Below, piece by piece: positions 29,146 to 38,671 of a stretch of 64,000 nucleotides of DNA (position 1 is its first letter; every line of letters begins with the position of its first letter). The notes under the pieces are model-generated. The model was not told where the DNA came from, made no database searches, and saw only the letters and a program-made list of their open reading frames with translations. A program made the translations under genes and the position numbers. This DNA is from Thermoplasmatota archaeon (GTDB taxonomy: Archaea; Thermoplasmatota; Poseidoniia; Poseidoniales; Thalassarchaeaceae). Location: the NCBI GenBank assembly GCA_030828405.1, contig JAURCP010000004.1, positions 1-64,000 on the forward strand. The letters are read 5' to 3'.

Positions 29146-30104
29146 TGAATCAAGTTAGATTTGGTAGACAAAGTGCCATAAGAATTTTCGCACAAGAGTA
29201 CTCTGATTCGAATCTGCCTTTGGAAGGAGTTGGTGAATATGCTCCCAGTTTTATAATCACAAAATTAGGTGCTAAAGTAAATAGAGCACTTTTCGGTGGA
29301 GTTATTGATAGATTCGAAAGAAGAGAAGGAGATAATGGTCCTACATATTCAGGACATTTGAGAGATGCCACAGGAGGTGTGCACAGATTCCAAATTGCCC
29401 CATTCCAGCCCGAACTTCATGCTGATGCTGAAGAACTACTAGCTAGATTTGAATCCGGTGATAGATTTTTGATGATGATGGTTGGTCGTGCAAGATGGTT
29501 CGAAAGTGATGATGGGGGGATATTCACTTCATTCCGTGCCGAAGAATTCACAACAGTGGAAAGAAATGTCTATGTTAATTGGTTGGTAGAAGCTTCGGCT
29601 GCAACTCTTAGGAGACTTGATGGATATAATTTATCTTTAGAGTCAGAAAATAATTTTGAATCATTAAAATCTGCAGGTGTTCCTGTAGATTTAATCGAAG
29701 GTATGATATTAGCCAAAAATCACTACAGTAGTTTTGATCCTGAAAACTACAAAGTAGGGGTTCTTCAAAGCCTTTCCATGGCCCTTAGTTCTAATTCAGA
29801 AATTGAACAGATGATTACTTCTCCAGAAGAATCTACAGTTTCAGAAGTTCTAGAAAATAGTCCTCAGATGAGAAATTATGTTGTAAAAAGTGATTCAAAA
29901 CCCACAGGTGATGTAGATGATGTAATCCTCAATGTTATCAGAAGTTCTTCAAACCCTGATGGTATGCCATATGATTCTATAGTTCTCGCATGTGTAGAAG
30001 CAGGTTTTTCTAGAGAGTCATCTGAAGATGCAATAGAAGATTTGAGAGATATCAAATGTGAGATTATTGAACCAAGATTTGGATTTTTCCAAATATTAGA
30101 CTAA
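29127..30104 (+). CDS. RPA-associated protein
   Basis: RQSAIRIFAQEYSDSNLP...GEYAPSFIITKLGAKVNRALFGGVIDR; overlaps the RPA gene, as in other euryarchaea. Confidence 0.82.
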   Translation: MGGAAMMNQVRFGRQSAIRIFAQEYSDSNLPLEGVGEYAPSFIITKLGAKVNRALFGGVIDRFERREGDNGPTYSGHLRDATGGVHRFQIAPFQPELHADAEELLARFESGDRFLMMMVGRARWFESDDGGIFTSFRAEEFTTVERNVYVNWLVEASAATLRRLDGYNLSLESENNFESLKSAGVPVDLIEGMILAKNHYSSFDPENYKVGVLQSLSMALSSNSEIEQMITSPEESTVSEVLENSPQMRNYVVKSDSKPTGDVDDVILNVIRSSSNPDGMPYDSIVLACVEAGFSRESSEDAIEDLRDIKCEIIEPRFGFFQILD

Positions 30105-31066
30105 TATTTTCCCTCTTCAGATAGTATTTTCTCAACTAAGGAGAGTTTATGTTTAATCCTATTAATGTGTTCCATTTCATTGGTTTCTAGATCGGTAATT
30201 CTCCCTAAATCAGCACCTTTGATTTCTGCAATATTGGTGGCAACTTCTGAAAGTCTCTGCTTTACTCTATCATCTTTCAATGGCCATCCTCTTCTGATGG
30301 CCAATCTGATCAATAAATCAATTTCTTTTTCTCCCCATGCTCCATCACGATTTTTGATTATTGTGCCAATCATTCGATCTAAATCTTCTACCCTTGCCTG
30401 GATTGTGAGAATATCTCCTTGCACTCCAAAATCCGCATCTTCAAATCCTATCATCAATGAATCATGAGCATCTTCCAATGCAGCATTTGAAACTTCATCT
30501 TTTATCTCTAGAATGATTTTTTTGTTTTCATTTTCTGATTCAATCAAATCCCCTTCATTCCTATCAATTACAAGTTCTTCATTTTTTGAAGATACAATGA
30601 TTCCATTTCTTCTAAGACTCCTTTTTATCCGTCCCCAACCTTTAGATTGACTAGTTAATACTCCTGCAACCCGTCCCATTAGCACTGTTCTATTCCCTGT
30701 TAACGGCAATTCCAAAAACTGACATAATTCATGTAACTTTTCTCTGTCGATTTCTGCAAGTCTTTCGATAGTCATTCTTCTAGAATCAAAATTAAGATGC
30801 AACCATAATCTCTGTCTCCTTTCTTTGTGAGAGCCAGATGATTTTATTCCAAAAATTTTCAGTACCTCTCCTATTTCTCTATGCGGCATTGACTGGATAC
30901 CTTCCCAAGATAAATCGAAGTCACCTAGAACTTGGTGTTGAATTAATCTGGCTCTGAGCACTTCTACAGAACCTGATTTGGCTAATTCAGCAGTTTCTGC
31001 TCTTTCTCTGAGTGTCATTAAAGGAGACAGATAAAGTTCATTCAATAGTTCTGAATCGACTTGCAA
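30101..31066 (-). CDS. Protein with apparent SAP-like helical repeats, unknown
   Basis: Three SAP-like segments: LMTLRERAETAELAKSGSVEVLRARLIQHQ; MPHREIGEVLKIFGIKSSGSHKERRQRLWLHL; DREKLHELCQFLELPLTGNRTVLMGRVAGVL. Confidence 0.55.
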   Translation of the reverse strand: MQVDSELLNELYLSPLMTLRERAETAELAKSGSVEVLRARLIQHQVLGDFDLSWEGIQSMPHREIGEVLKIFGIKSSGSHKERRQRLWLHLNFDSRRMTIERLAEIDREKLHELCQFLELPLTGNRTVLMGRVAGVLTSQSKGWGRIKRSLRRNGIIVSSKNEELVIDRNEGDLIESENENKKIILEIKDEVSNAALEDAHDSLMIGFEDADFGVQGDILTIQARVEDLDRMIGTIIKNRDGAWGEKEIDLLIRLAIRRGWPLKDDRVKQRLSEVATNIAEIKGADLGRITDLETNEMEHINRIKHKLSLVEKILSEEGKY

Positions 31067-31165
31067 CTATCTTCCCTCGCACGTTCGAGAGTTCTGATGT
31101 ATCATATTAATTGCGTATAGATTGGATTTTAATCGCTCATTTGATTACTAATTTCTTACAGCGGG

Positions 31166-32239
31166 TTAGTCATTAATGAATTTAATTTCATTCATTTCTG
31201 CTCTTTCAAGAACTTTTCTCCAATCTTTTTCTGTAGCAACCATTGCAATTTCATATTTTGAATAGGGCACTACTCTGTGTAGAGAAATAGTTCTCTTCCC
31301 ATCAGTTGAGATTTTTTCAATTCTTAATTCTACTAATACTTCATTTGTTATAACTTCGCCTTCTAAATCATGAAATGATTGTTCCATAGTCAAATCTCTA
31401 TGTTTTTCCGCCTGAATCATCAAAGTACTCAACTTCCTATGCCTTACTAGTACACCTATGGATTGTAAATCCTTTTTGTCCATACTGCTGAGGAAATAAT
31501 CTTGCACCTTCCATATTGTATCTCCTTCTATCTCTGTAAATAATCCTGCAATACTTTTTGGGAAATTCTTTCTCCCAACAATTACTACTAAATCTGAGTA
31601 TGGTTGAGGTAAGTAATGACTATCTCCAAAATTGTGAGGATCTGGTAATAACGAATGCCTTCTACCACTGATATTTACTTCAGAATAAATTACTCTTGGA
31701 ATAATATATCCATCAATTTCCTTATTCAAACGTAATTCTTCCATCCATGAATATTTTTCTAATTCATCACCAAAAATCTCTTTTCTATTATTAATCTCAA
31801 TAAACGCTTTTGTAGATAGAACTCTCAATCCTTTCCGAGCTCTTCTCAATTGCCTTCTTACTAATTTTGAATCCGATAATATAATCCCTGACTTAGGTTG
31901 GTATTGCAATTTATTTTCTGAAACTAGAATCATATTTGGTGTACGAGGAGTTCTTGCGCCCAGGACCTCACAATTTGCACCGTACATCTGTAAATGTTGT
32001 CCATGCAATAATTCTGCTGGCATAGCTAATAAGTCAAGTTCTCCATTCTCTAATTTTTGCAGTGTTTCAGTCAGAGAATGATTTTTTATTACATCTATTC
32101 CTTGGTCAGGAGCTTCTTCTGAATCGAGAAATTTTTCCATATATTTGTCTACAGGACATGATGGGATAGACAGAGTTCCGAATTGTATTCTTTCCATAAT
32201 CGCGTCCACCTCTAGGGAGGGAGCACGCCATGTGCTCAA
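31166..32239 (-). CDS. Divergent hydroxymethylbilane-synthase-like / type 2 periplasmic-binding-fold protein
   Basis: QFGTLSIPSCPVDKYMEKFL...ETLQKLENGELDLLAMPAELLHG...EVLGARTPRTPNMILVSENKL...SDSKLVRRQLRRARKGLRVL resembles PBGD domain order; weak. Confidence 0.4.
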   Translation of the reverse strand: MSTWRAPSLEVDAIMERIQFGTLSIPSCPVDKYMEKFLDSEEAPDQGIDVIKNHSLTETLQKLENGELDLLAMPAELLHGQHLQMYGANCEVLGARTPRTPNMILVSENKLQYQPKSGIILSDSKLVRRQLRRARKGLRVLSTKAFIEINNRKEIFGDELEKYSWMEELRLNKEIDGYIIPRVIYSEVNISGRRHSLLPDPHNFGDSHYLPQPYSDLVVIVGRKNFPKSIAGLFTEIEGDTIWKVQDYFLSSMDKKDLQSIGVLVRHRKLSTLMIQAEKHRDLTMEQSFHDLEGEVITNEVLVELRIEKISTDGKRTISLHRVVPYSKYEIAMVATEKDWRKVLERAEMNEIKFIND

Positions 32240-32288
32240 ACTATCCGGCTAGACACTTATTGATATAGGCGACCCCTCTCATCCTGTA

Positions 32289-33278
32289 TTGAAGCACATG
32301 GTCTCTCTCAAGTCCACTCATCGTCAGTTGACAAAAATGAGAGATATAGTCGATGAAGCTTTGGAAGATTTTGTACAGGAAAAAATGGCTAGTTCCCAAG
32401 CACCTGCTATGAATTTAGCGCGTGAAGTCCTACTAGCTGGAGGTAAAAGATACCGTCCAGTACTTGCCCTATTGGCTTTCGAAGCAGCAGGTGGTAAAGA
32501 AATTTCAGAAGTTATGGATCTGGCATTGTCTGCAGAGATTATTCATACTGCTACTCTGGTTCATGATGACATATATGACTCCTCAAAAACTCGTAGAGGA
32601 AAACCCACTTTACACGCTTCACACGGATTAGCTCATGGTATAATTGGAGGAGATTATCTATTTGTTCTAGGATTTGGATTAGGTGGGAAATATGATGCTA
32701 GAATTGTTGAAAGAATGGCAGAAACATGTGCAAATATTGCTTCAGGTGAATTACTTCAACATGAGCATATTGGGAATTTAGCAACAACTCCCGAAGATTA
32801 TTATTCGATAATTGATGGAAAAACCGCGGGTCCATTTGCTACTGCCTGTTCCTGTGCTGCCATTATCGCGGGTGCCTCCGATGAAGTGATTAATTCTCTA
32901 GAAGAATTTGGATGGGAAGTCGGTAGAGCATTTCAACTAGTAGATGATTTACTTGATTTGACTGGTGATGAAAAAATGGGAAAACCTCGTGGTAGTGATG
33001 TTCATGAAGGTAAAATGACTCTTCCATTGATTCATGCTTTAACAATGTTACACGGTGTTGAAAGAGAGCAATTAGCAGATATTCTACAAAACTTTTCTGA
33101 TGATAGATGGAATGAGTTAGTATCTTTACTTTCTTTAGCCGGTTCTTTTGAATACTCCGAGCAATTAATTGAGAATCATGTAAATAGGGCACTTAGATAC
33201 TTAGAGTCATTGCCAGATAGTGATGCAAGTAAACTAATGGCAGAAGTAGCAAAAAGGTCTCGTTCTAGGAAAAAATAG
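32289..33278 (+). CDS. Polyprenyl (geranylgeranyl) diphosphate synthase
   Basis: GGKRYRPVLALLAFEAAGG, LVHDDIYDSSKTRRGKPT, FQLVDDLLDLTGD. Confidence 0.93.
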   Translation: MKHMVSLKSTHRQLTKMRDIVDEALEDFVQEKMASSQAPAMNLAREVLLAGGKRYRPVLALLAFEAAGGKEISEVMDLALSAEIIHTATLVHDDIYDSSKTRRGKPTLHASHGLAHGIIGGDYLFVLGFGLGGKYDARIVERMAETCANIASGELLQHEHIGNLATTPEDYYSIIDGKTAGPFATACSCAAIIAGASDEVINSLEEFGWEVGRAFQLVDDLLDLTGDEKMGKPRGSDVHEGKMTLPLIHALTMLHGVEREQLADILQNFSDDRWNELVSLLSLAGSFEYSEQLIENHVNRALRYLESLPDSDASKLMAEVAKRSRSRKK

Positions 33279-33306
33279 TTATTATGAGACACTCAAAGGT
33301 GAATAA

Positions 33307-34407
33307 ATGAGTGAGAAAACAAGTTGGGACGTAATCGTGATTGGGGGAGGTCCTGCCGGCTCAACCACTGCTAGGTACTTGGCTGAAGGTGGAGCCGATG
33401 TTCTTGTTGTAGACGGTCGTGACCCGATCGGCACTCCTCTACAATGTGGTGAATTAGTTCCGACTAATGAAGAAATGCGGCGTCTATGCCCCAAAGTACC
33501 CAATATTGACGATTTACTGAGGACGCCTGAACATGCAATTTCTCGAAAAACATCTGAAATGCACCTAGTTCCTCCTTCTGGAAAACCTCTCCGGTTTCAG
33601 TTTGAAGGATATATGTTAAATCGAGTAGCTCATGATGAAGCTTTAGTTGATTTAGCGAAATCAAGAGGTGCTGAATATCTTGTTAATTCTCGTGTAGATT
33701 CTATCGATGGGAATACTGTTAAACTAAGGAGTGGTAGGGAACTAAATGCTAAGGTAATTGTAGGTGCGGGGGGTCACAACGATCCATTAAGAAGGACTTT
33801 CTGGGATGAATCTAGTCTTAAAATCCCTGTTAAATTTGTTCTAATGGACGGAGACTTTGGAGATGCCGTTGAATTGCATTTTGGTTCAATGGCTCCTGGT
33901 GGCTATGCTTGGATGTTTCCGAAAAATAGAGGCGCTAATATCGGCGTAGGTATTCAGAATAAGTTTTCTAAGAATAAAAATCTAAATGATCTATCAAATG
34001 ATTTCATCAGTCGCTATGAAGGAGATATTACATTTTCAGGAGCGGGTTCACTTCCAATGTCAGGTTCAATCAAAACCTTCGTCAAAGGTAATTATGTGTT
34101 AGTGGGGGATTCGGCTGGAATGGTCCTACCTTCCAATGGGGCAGGAATTACTATTGCCATGATTGGTGGACGGATTGCAGGACAAGTAATTTCTGAGAAT
34201 TTGAAAAATGGGACTCCTCTGTCTGAATATGAAAAGCGTTGGAATAAACAGATGGGTAAGGTCATGAGAAATTCAAAAAGAGCCTTCTTTCTCGGTAGTT
34301 TTGTACTAAGATTGCCTGATTGGATAATAAATTCAATGTTCAATAGATTCACTAAGTTCATGGTTTGGAGATTTATCACCTGTAGGAATATGTTTGTAAT
34401 ATTCTAG
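33307..34407 (+). CDS. Geranylgeranyl reductase family FAD protein (archaeal lipid saturation)
   Basis: WDVIVIGGGPAGSTTARYLAEGGADVLVVD; GDSAGMVLPSNGAGITIAM. Confidence 0.9.
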   Translation: MSEKTSWDVIVIGGGPAGSTTARYLAEGGADVLVVDGRDPIGTPLQCGELVPTNEEMRRLCPKVPNIDDLLRTPEHAISRKTSEMHLVPPSGKPLRFQFEGYMLNRVAHDEALVDLAKSRGAEYLVNSRVDSIDGNTVKLRSGRELNAKVIVGAGGHNDPLRRTFWDESSLKIPVKFVLMDGDFGDAVELHFGSMAPGGYAWMFPKNRGANIGVGIQNKFSKNKNLNDLSNDFISRYEGDITFSGAGSLPMSGSIKTFVKGNYVLVGDSAGMVLPSNGAGITIAMIGGRIAGQVISENLKNGTPLSEYEKRWNKQMGKVMRNSKRAFFLGSFVLRLPDWIINSMFNRFTKFMVWRFITCRNMFVIF

Positions 34408-34409
34408 TT

Positions 34410-35126
34410 TCAATCTAGAGGCTTTTCAGCCTGCCAGATAGTAGCCATGCCAGGGAAAATTAATTTTGCTCTTGAGTTTTCAAAACCAACTTCTTCAAGC
34501 ATTTTTACATAATCTCTAGTCGTCCCAAAATGAACATAAGTCTTAGTTAACCACTTCCAAGGGTGCTCATCTTGTTTACAGATTATTTTTGCATAACTAC
34601 CAACCCAAATTCTCATCCATAACCAACCTAAGTACCCGTGAACTCTGTTTATTTTGGCAGGATCCACAATCACTATTGAAGAACCGGGTTTTAATACTCT
34701 CAAAACCTCACTTAATCCCGCCTTTTTATCGTACCAGTCTCTGAATGAAAATAATGTGCAAACAGCATCAAATCTATTTTCTTCAAAAGGTAATGCTTCG
34801 GCTTTACCTTCGACAAACGTAGCTGCAGAGTAGCCCTTTCTTCCCCTCATTTCATTTACTCTTGGTTCAGCCACACGAAGCATTTCAGGTATGGGGTCTA
34901 GGCAAATTAATTCCCTACCTTCTAATTCTTCGGCAAAACTTCCTGGCCCACATCCTACCTCTAGAATAAGTCCTTCTTCAGGTAATCTTTCCCTGACTTT
35001 TCTTCTCCATTTAGAGACCTGTCCCAATGTTGCAAAGCGATTAATTTTATCATAAACAGGTATAGTAGCCTCTAGATTTTTTTGGAGTTCATTCCAATCA
35101 TCTTCACCGATAGTCTCGGTATCCAT
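34410..35126 (-). CDS. Class I SAM-dependent methyltransferase (UbiE-like)
   Basis: LILEVGCGPGSFAEEL...AEALPFEENRFDAVCTLFSFRDWYDK...EVLRVLKPGSSIVIVDPAK. Confidence 0.85.
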   Translation of the reverse strand: MDTETIGEDDWNELQKNLEATIPVYDKINRFATLGQVSKWRRKVRERLPEEGLILEVGCGPGSFAEELEGRELICLDPIPEMLRVAEPRVNEMRGRKGYSAATFVEGKAEALPFEENRFDAVCTLFSFRDWYDKKAGLSEVLRVLKPGSSIVIVDPAKINRVHGYLGWLWMRIWVGSYAKIICKQDEHPWKWLTKTYVHFGTTRDYVKMLEEVGFENSRAKLIFPGMATIWQAEKPLD

Positions 35127-35253
35127 GAACTATCGCGAAAGATACAACTATTTGGTAGGTGCTGATGGTGGTATCATGATTATTGCTTGATACATTTTAG
35201 GACTCACATCGGTTATTATCATATACTAATTTTCGGTCGAGAACAGCATACAG

Positions 35254-35577
35254 GTGCTGTCCATGGCTAGAGAAGATGTTCTACGTGCAATTAAAGATGC
35301 TGAAATAGCGGCAACTGAGACGTTGTCCAATGCTAAAAAAGAAGCAGCACAGATAGTTTCTCAGGCCAGACAAAACGCATCTGAGATTTTGACATCTGGA
35401 AAAACAACATCTGAGTCTGAAGCACAAAATCTAATTTCAGATGCTCGAGCATCTGCGGATACAGAAGCAGAAGTTGTTTCTAATGACGGTCAAGCCGCAC
35501 AGAAAAATGTTCATGATTTTGGTAAAAAAAATCGGGATAAGGCAGCGAAATTAGTCATTGACTCGTTTAGGAAATAA
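35254..35577 (+). CDS. ahaH: A-type ATP synthase subunit H
   Basis: Ala/Glu-rich coiled coil directly upstream of subunit I. Confidence 0.75.
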   Translation: MLSMAREDVLRAIKDAEIAATETLSNAKKEAAQIVSQARQNASEILTSGKTTSESEAQNLISDARASADTEAEVVSNDGQAAQKNVHDFGKKNRDKAAKLVIDSFRK

Positions 35578-37701
35578 TTGTATCTAGGGGGTCAAAAAAT
35601 GTCTCAAATTAAAACGCAGCGCATGGGTAGATTACTTGCTGCGGGGACTAAAGACAAAATTGACGAAGTAATTGATGCATTAGCAACTCTTAATGCATTA
35701 CACTTCATTGAATACGATGGATCAGATGAAGGTTTCAATCTAGGTACACCTAAAGATGAATCTGAGATGGTAGGGAAACGCCTCACAAAATTACGCTCTG
35801 CAGCATCAATCGTAGATTACAATGGCCCAAAATCTCCTGTTGCAGCCGAAAAAGTACGTTCAGAATTAGATGGTGCCCTTTCTGATGCTGTAGATGCTCT
35901 TTTGGAAAAGAGCACTCGCTTAGATATTGTAGAAAATAGTCTTTCCTCGCTCCGAGAGGAAGAATCAATTATGGGGCTGCTTTCTTCTATTGAATTAGAT
36001 GTAGAGTTGCTTTCCGGCTATTCTACTCTCAACACATTTGTAGGGACAATTTCTGGTGGCTCTTCAGACATTGAGTCTCAAATTACTGATGCAGGAATTG
36101 AAGGACTATTCTTTCAAGGTACAATTAACGGCAGCAAGGTAGTCGCTGTTTTCGTTAAATCTGAACAATCGAATGATATTCAATCTATCCTTAATCAATC
36201 AGGTTTTCAGGCGATTAATATCCCAGAGGGAATTACTGGTAACCCTAAAAAGTTGATTGAAGAGATAAAATCTGAAATCAATAAACTGTCTTCCGAGCAA
36301 TCTTCAATCGCCAAGGACATTGAATCTTGGAGTGATGAATTTGGCTCATCTTTAGCATGTGGCTTAGAGCTTTTAGAAAGGGAACATGATATCCTTACTG
36401 CTCCTGTCAAAATCGCAGTTTCAGAACATGCTTTCTTTATCGATGGCTGGATTGAGCTTTCACGTTCCGAAGAAGTTCAACATGCATTAAATAATTACTG
36501 TCAGTATTCGGAAGTCACGCCGTTCAAGGTTGAGCCAGGAGGGGGTGGGCATGGCCATTCCGATCACCATCACCACCAAGAAATGCCTCCAATTGCATTT
36601 CAAAGTAGAACACTAAGTAAACCTATGGAATTACTAACTAATGCCGTTGGTAGGCCTGCTTATGGTAGAATTGATCCAACCCTGTTCATGTTCGTAACTT
36701 ATCCAATATTCTTTGGAATGATGCTTGGAGACATGGCATACGGCATAGTTACCATTTCCCTTGGTGCCTTTGTATACAACAAGGCACGCTCTAATGAAAT
36801 GATGCATCTTGGTGGTAAGTTCTTGATTTATATAGGATTAGGTACACTCATTTTTGGTTATATTTATGCAGAGTTTGCTGGATGGGAGATTTTTATGTAT
36901 GAGAAAACTAAAGTTGATGGCATCTACATTTACGGTGAGAATATTTCTCCAGTGGCTTTCCTCGCTAACCTCTACCCCTTTGATCTCAATCACGGCTATG
37001 GACCTGAGGTAAATTTAGGCTATGGAATTATTCTTTCATTCCCATTCCATAGAGTAGGAACTCATTTAGAGGACCTCATCGTATTGACAATCTACGTAGG
37101 ATTCTTCCACATCATCTTCGGCAAGTTAATCGGGTTCCGTGATGTATTGTTTTATGGGACAGATCATGGTCACGTGGGCTTAGCAGCAGCATTTTTTGAA
37201 CATGGCGCTTGGATAGTGTTGCTAATCGGTGGTTTCATGTTTACCTATGGTTTCCTTGGTCCTGACGAGGCTGAATATTTGTTACAACCCGGTGCTGTGA
37301 TTGCTATTTCTGCTGTTGTAATGTTAATTTGGACTCTTTACAATTATCATGGTATTCCAATTGCAGTCAGCTTAATTCTAGCGCCTATTGAGGCAATTGG
37401 CATGATGCCGTCAGTAATTTCGTATGTCCGTCTCTTTGCTGTAGGTATTGTAGGCGTAAAGATTGCAGAAACCGGAAATAAACTATGGGAACCAATGATG
37501 GAAGCTGAGCTATATTTGGTGCCTATTTTCTTTATTGGATGGTTATCTGTACAGATTTTTGCATGGGTTCTAGGTGTATTTAGCCCCAATATACATGCTG
37601 CAAGGCTTCATTTCGTAGAATGGATGAGGCAATATTATGATTCTAGCGGAGAGGCGTTCGAGCCTTTCGGTTTCCGCTCGCACTTCGTGGAGGTCGAGTG
37701 A
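35578..37701 (+). CDS. atpI: A-type ATP synthase subunit I
   Basis: N-terminal coiled coil, C-terminal TM domain TYPIFFGMMLGDMAYGI...GMMPSVISYVRLFAVGI; His-rich insert. Confidence 0.93.
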   Translation: MYLGGQKMSQIKTQRMGRLLAAGTKDKIDEVIDALATLNALHFIEYDGSDEGFNLGTPKDESEMVGKRLTKLRSAASIVDYNGPKSPVAAEKVRSELDGALSDAVDALLEKSTRLDIVENSLSSLREEESIMGLLSSIELDVELLSGYSTLNTFVGTISGGSSDIESQITDAGIEGLFFQGTINGSKVVAVFVKSEQSNDIQSILNQSGFQAINIPEGITGNPKKLIEEIKSEINKLSSEQSSIAKDIESWSDEFGSSLACGLELLEREHDILTAPVKIAVSEHAFFIDGWIELSRSEEVQHALNNYCQYSEVTPFKVEPGGGGHGHSDHHHHQEMPPIAFQSRTLSKPMELLTNAVGRPAYGRIDPTLFMFVTYPIFFGMMLGDMAYGIVTISLGAFVYNKARSNEMMHLGGKFLIYIGLGTLIFGYIYAEFAGWEIFMYEKTKVDGIYIYGENISPVAFLANLYPFDLNHGYGPEVNLGYGIILSFPFHRVGTHLEDLIVLTIYVGFFHIIFGKLIGFRDVLFYGTDHGHVGLAAAFFEHGAWIVLLIGGFMFTYGFLGPDEAEYLLQPGAVIAISAVVMLIWTLYNYHGIPIAVSLILAPIEAIGMMPSVISYVRLFAVGIVGVKIAETGNKLWEPMMEAELYLVPIFFIGWLSVQIFAWVLGVFSPNIHAARLHFVEWMRQYYDSSGEAFEPFGFRSHFVEVE

Positions 37702-37748
37702 TATCACATTCCAAGCACATATGCTTAGAAATAAATGGAGGAAAAAAA

Positions 37749-38051
37749 ATGAATAACAGAAATACAATAAGAGGAATGAGTATGTTGCTAACATTGTCAT
37801 CTATAGTGATGATTGCTAGTAGCGTCCAGGCGGAAGACAATGCTTCAACAGAAGTTGCATACAAGAACCTAGGTGCAGGAATTGCCCTAGGTCTAGCTGG
37901 AATTGGAACTGGATTAAGCCAGGGGCCAATCGGTGCAGCGGCTGTTGGTATGATTGCTGAAGACAGCAGTAAGTTCGTAAACGGACTTATTTTTACTGCT
38001 CTACCTGAGACTATCGTTCTTTTCGGATTCCTTTCAATATTCCTGCTTTAA
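37749..38051 (+). CDS. atpK: A-type ATP synthase proteolipid subunit K (with signal-peptide-like N-terminus)
   Basis: GAGIALGLAGIGTGLSQGPIGAAAVG...IFTALPETIVLFGFL; ATG at 37749 preceded by GGAGG. Confidence 0.9.
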   Translation: MNNRNTIRGMSMLLTLSSIVMIASSVQAEDNASTEVAYKNLGAGIALGLAGIGTGLSQGPIGAAAVGMIAEDSSKFVNGLIFTALPETIVLFGFLSIFLL

Positions 38052-38101
38052 GCGGAATAATGGAAATCCCCTATAGCGAAATTAAAATTGAGGTATAATA
38101 A

Positions 38102-38659
38102 ATGACATTGGATGCATTAGCCAACGAAATCGCAGCCAAGGCGAAAGCTGAAGCAGAAGCGATTATCGCAGCCGCTAAGCAACAAGCTAAACATATCGAA
38201 GATGAAGCTAAGGTAGAAGCTAGTTCATTTTCTTCAGATATGAAAGCACGTGCTGAGCGAGAAAGCGCACAATTGTCAGTAGAAGTAGTTGCATCAGCTA
38301 AACAGGCTAACCAAAAGCATCTCTTGATCGCTAGACGTGAAGAGTTAGATGAGACTTGGGAGTCAATACGTTCAGCAGTGGCGTCACCCGATCTAGATGG
38401 TCGGTCTGATATTCTTACTGGACTTTTAGCCGAAGCGAGTAAACCAGGCGATGGAATGATTCTCCGTCCCGTGTCTACTGACCGTAAGGTGTTAGAAAAA
38501 GGGAGTTTTACTCTCGGTGAAGATGTAGAAGGGCTCGGAGGATTTGTTCTCGAATCAAAAGACGGCTCAATAGTTCTTGATTACCGCTTTGACAGCCGCT
38601 TAGACGAGGCTTGGAAAGCAAATCTTGGCGCTGTAAATAAAACTTTATTTGGAAATTAA
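38102..38659 (+). CDS. atpE: A-type ATP synthase subunit E
   Basis: Coiled-coil E subunit pattern, GGFVLESKDGSIVLDYRFDSRLDE; operon position. Confidence 0.9.
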   Translation: MTLDALANEIAAKAKAEAEAIIAAAKQQAKHIEDEAKVEASSFSSDMKARAERESAQLSVEVVASAKQANQKHLLIARREELDETWESIRSAVASPDLDGRSDILTGLLAEASKPGDGMILRPVSTDRKVLEKGSFTLGEDVEGLGGFVLESKDGSIVLDYRFDSRLDEAWKANLGAVNKTLFGN

Positions 38660-38671
38660 AAGGTGAATTAA

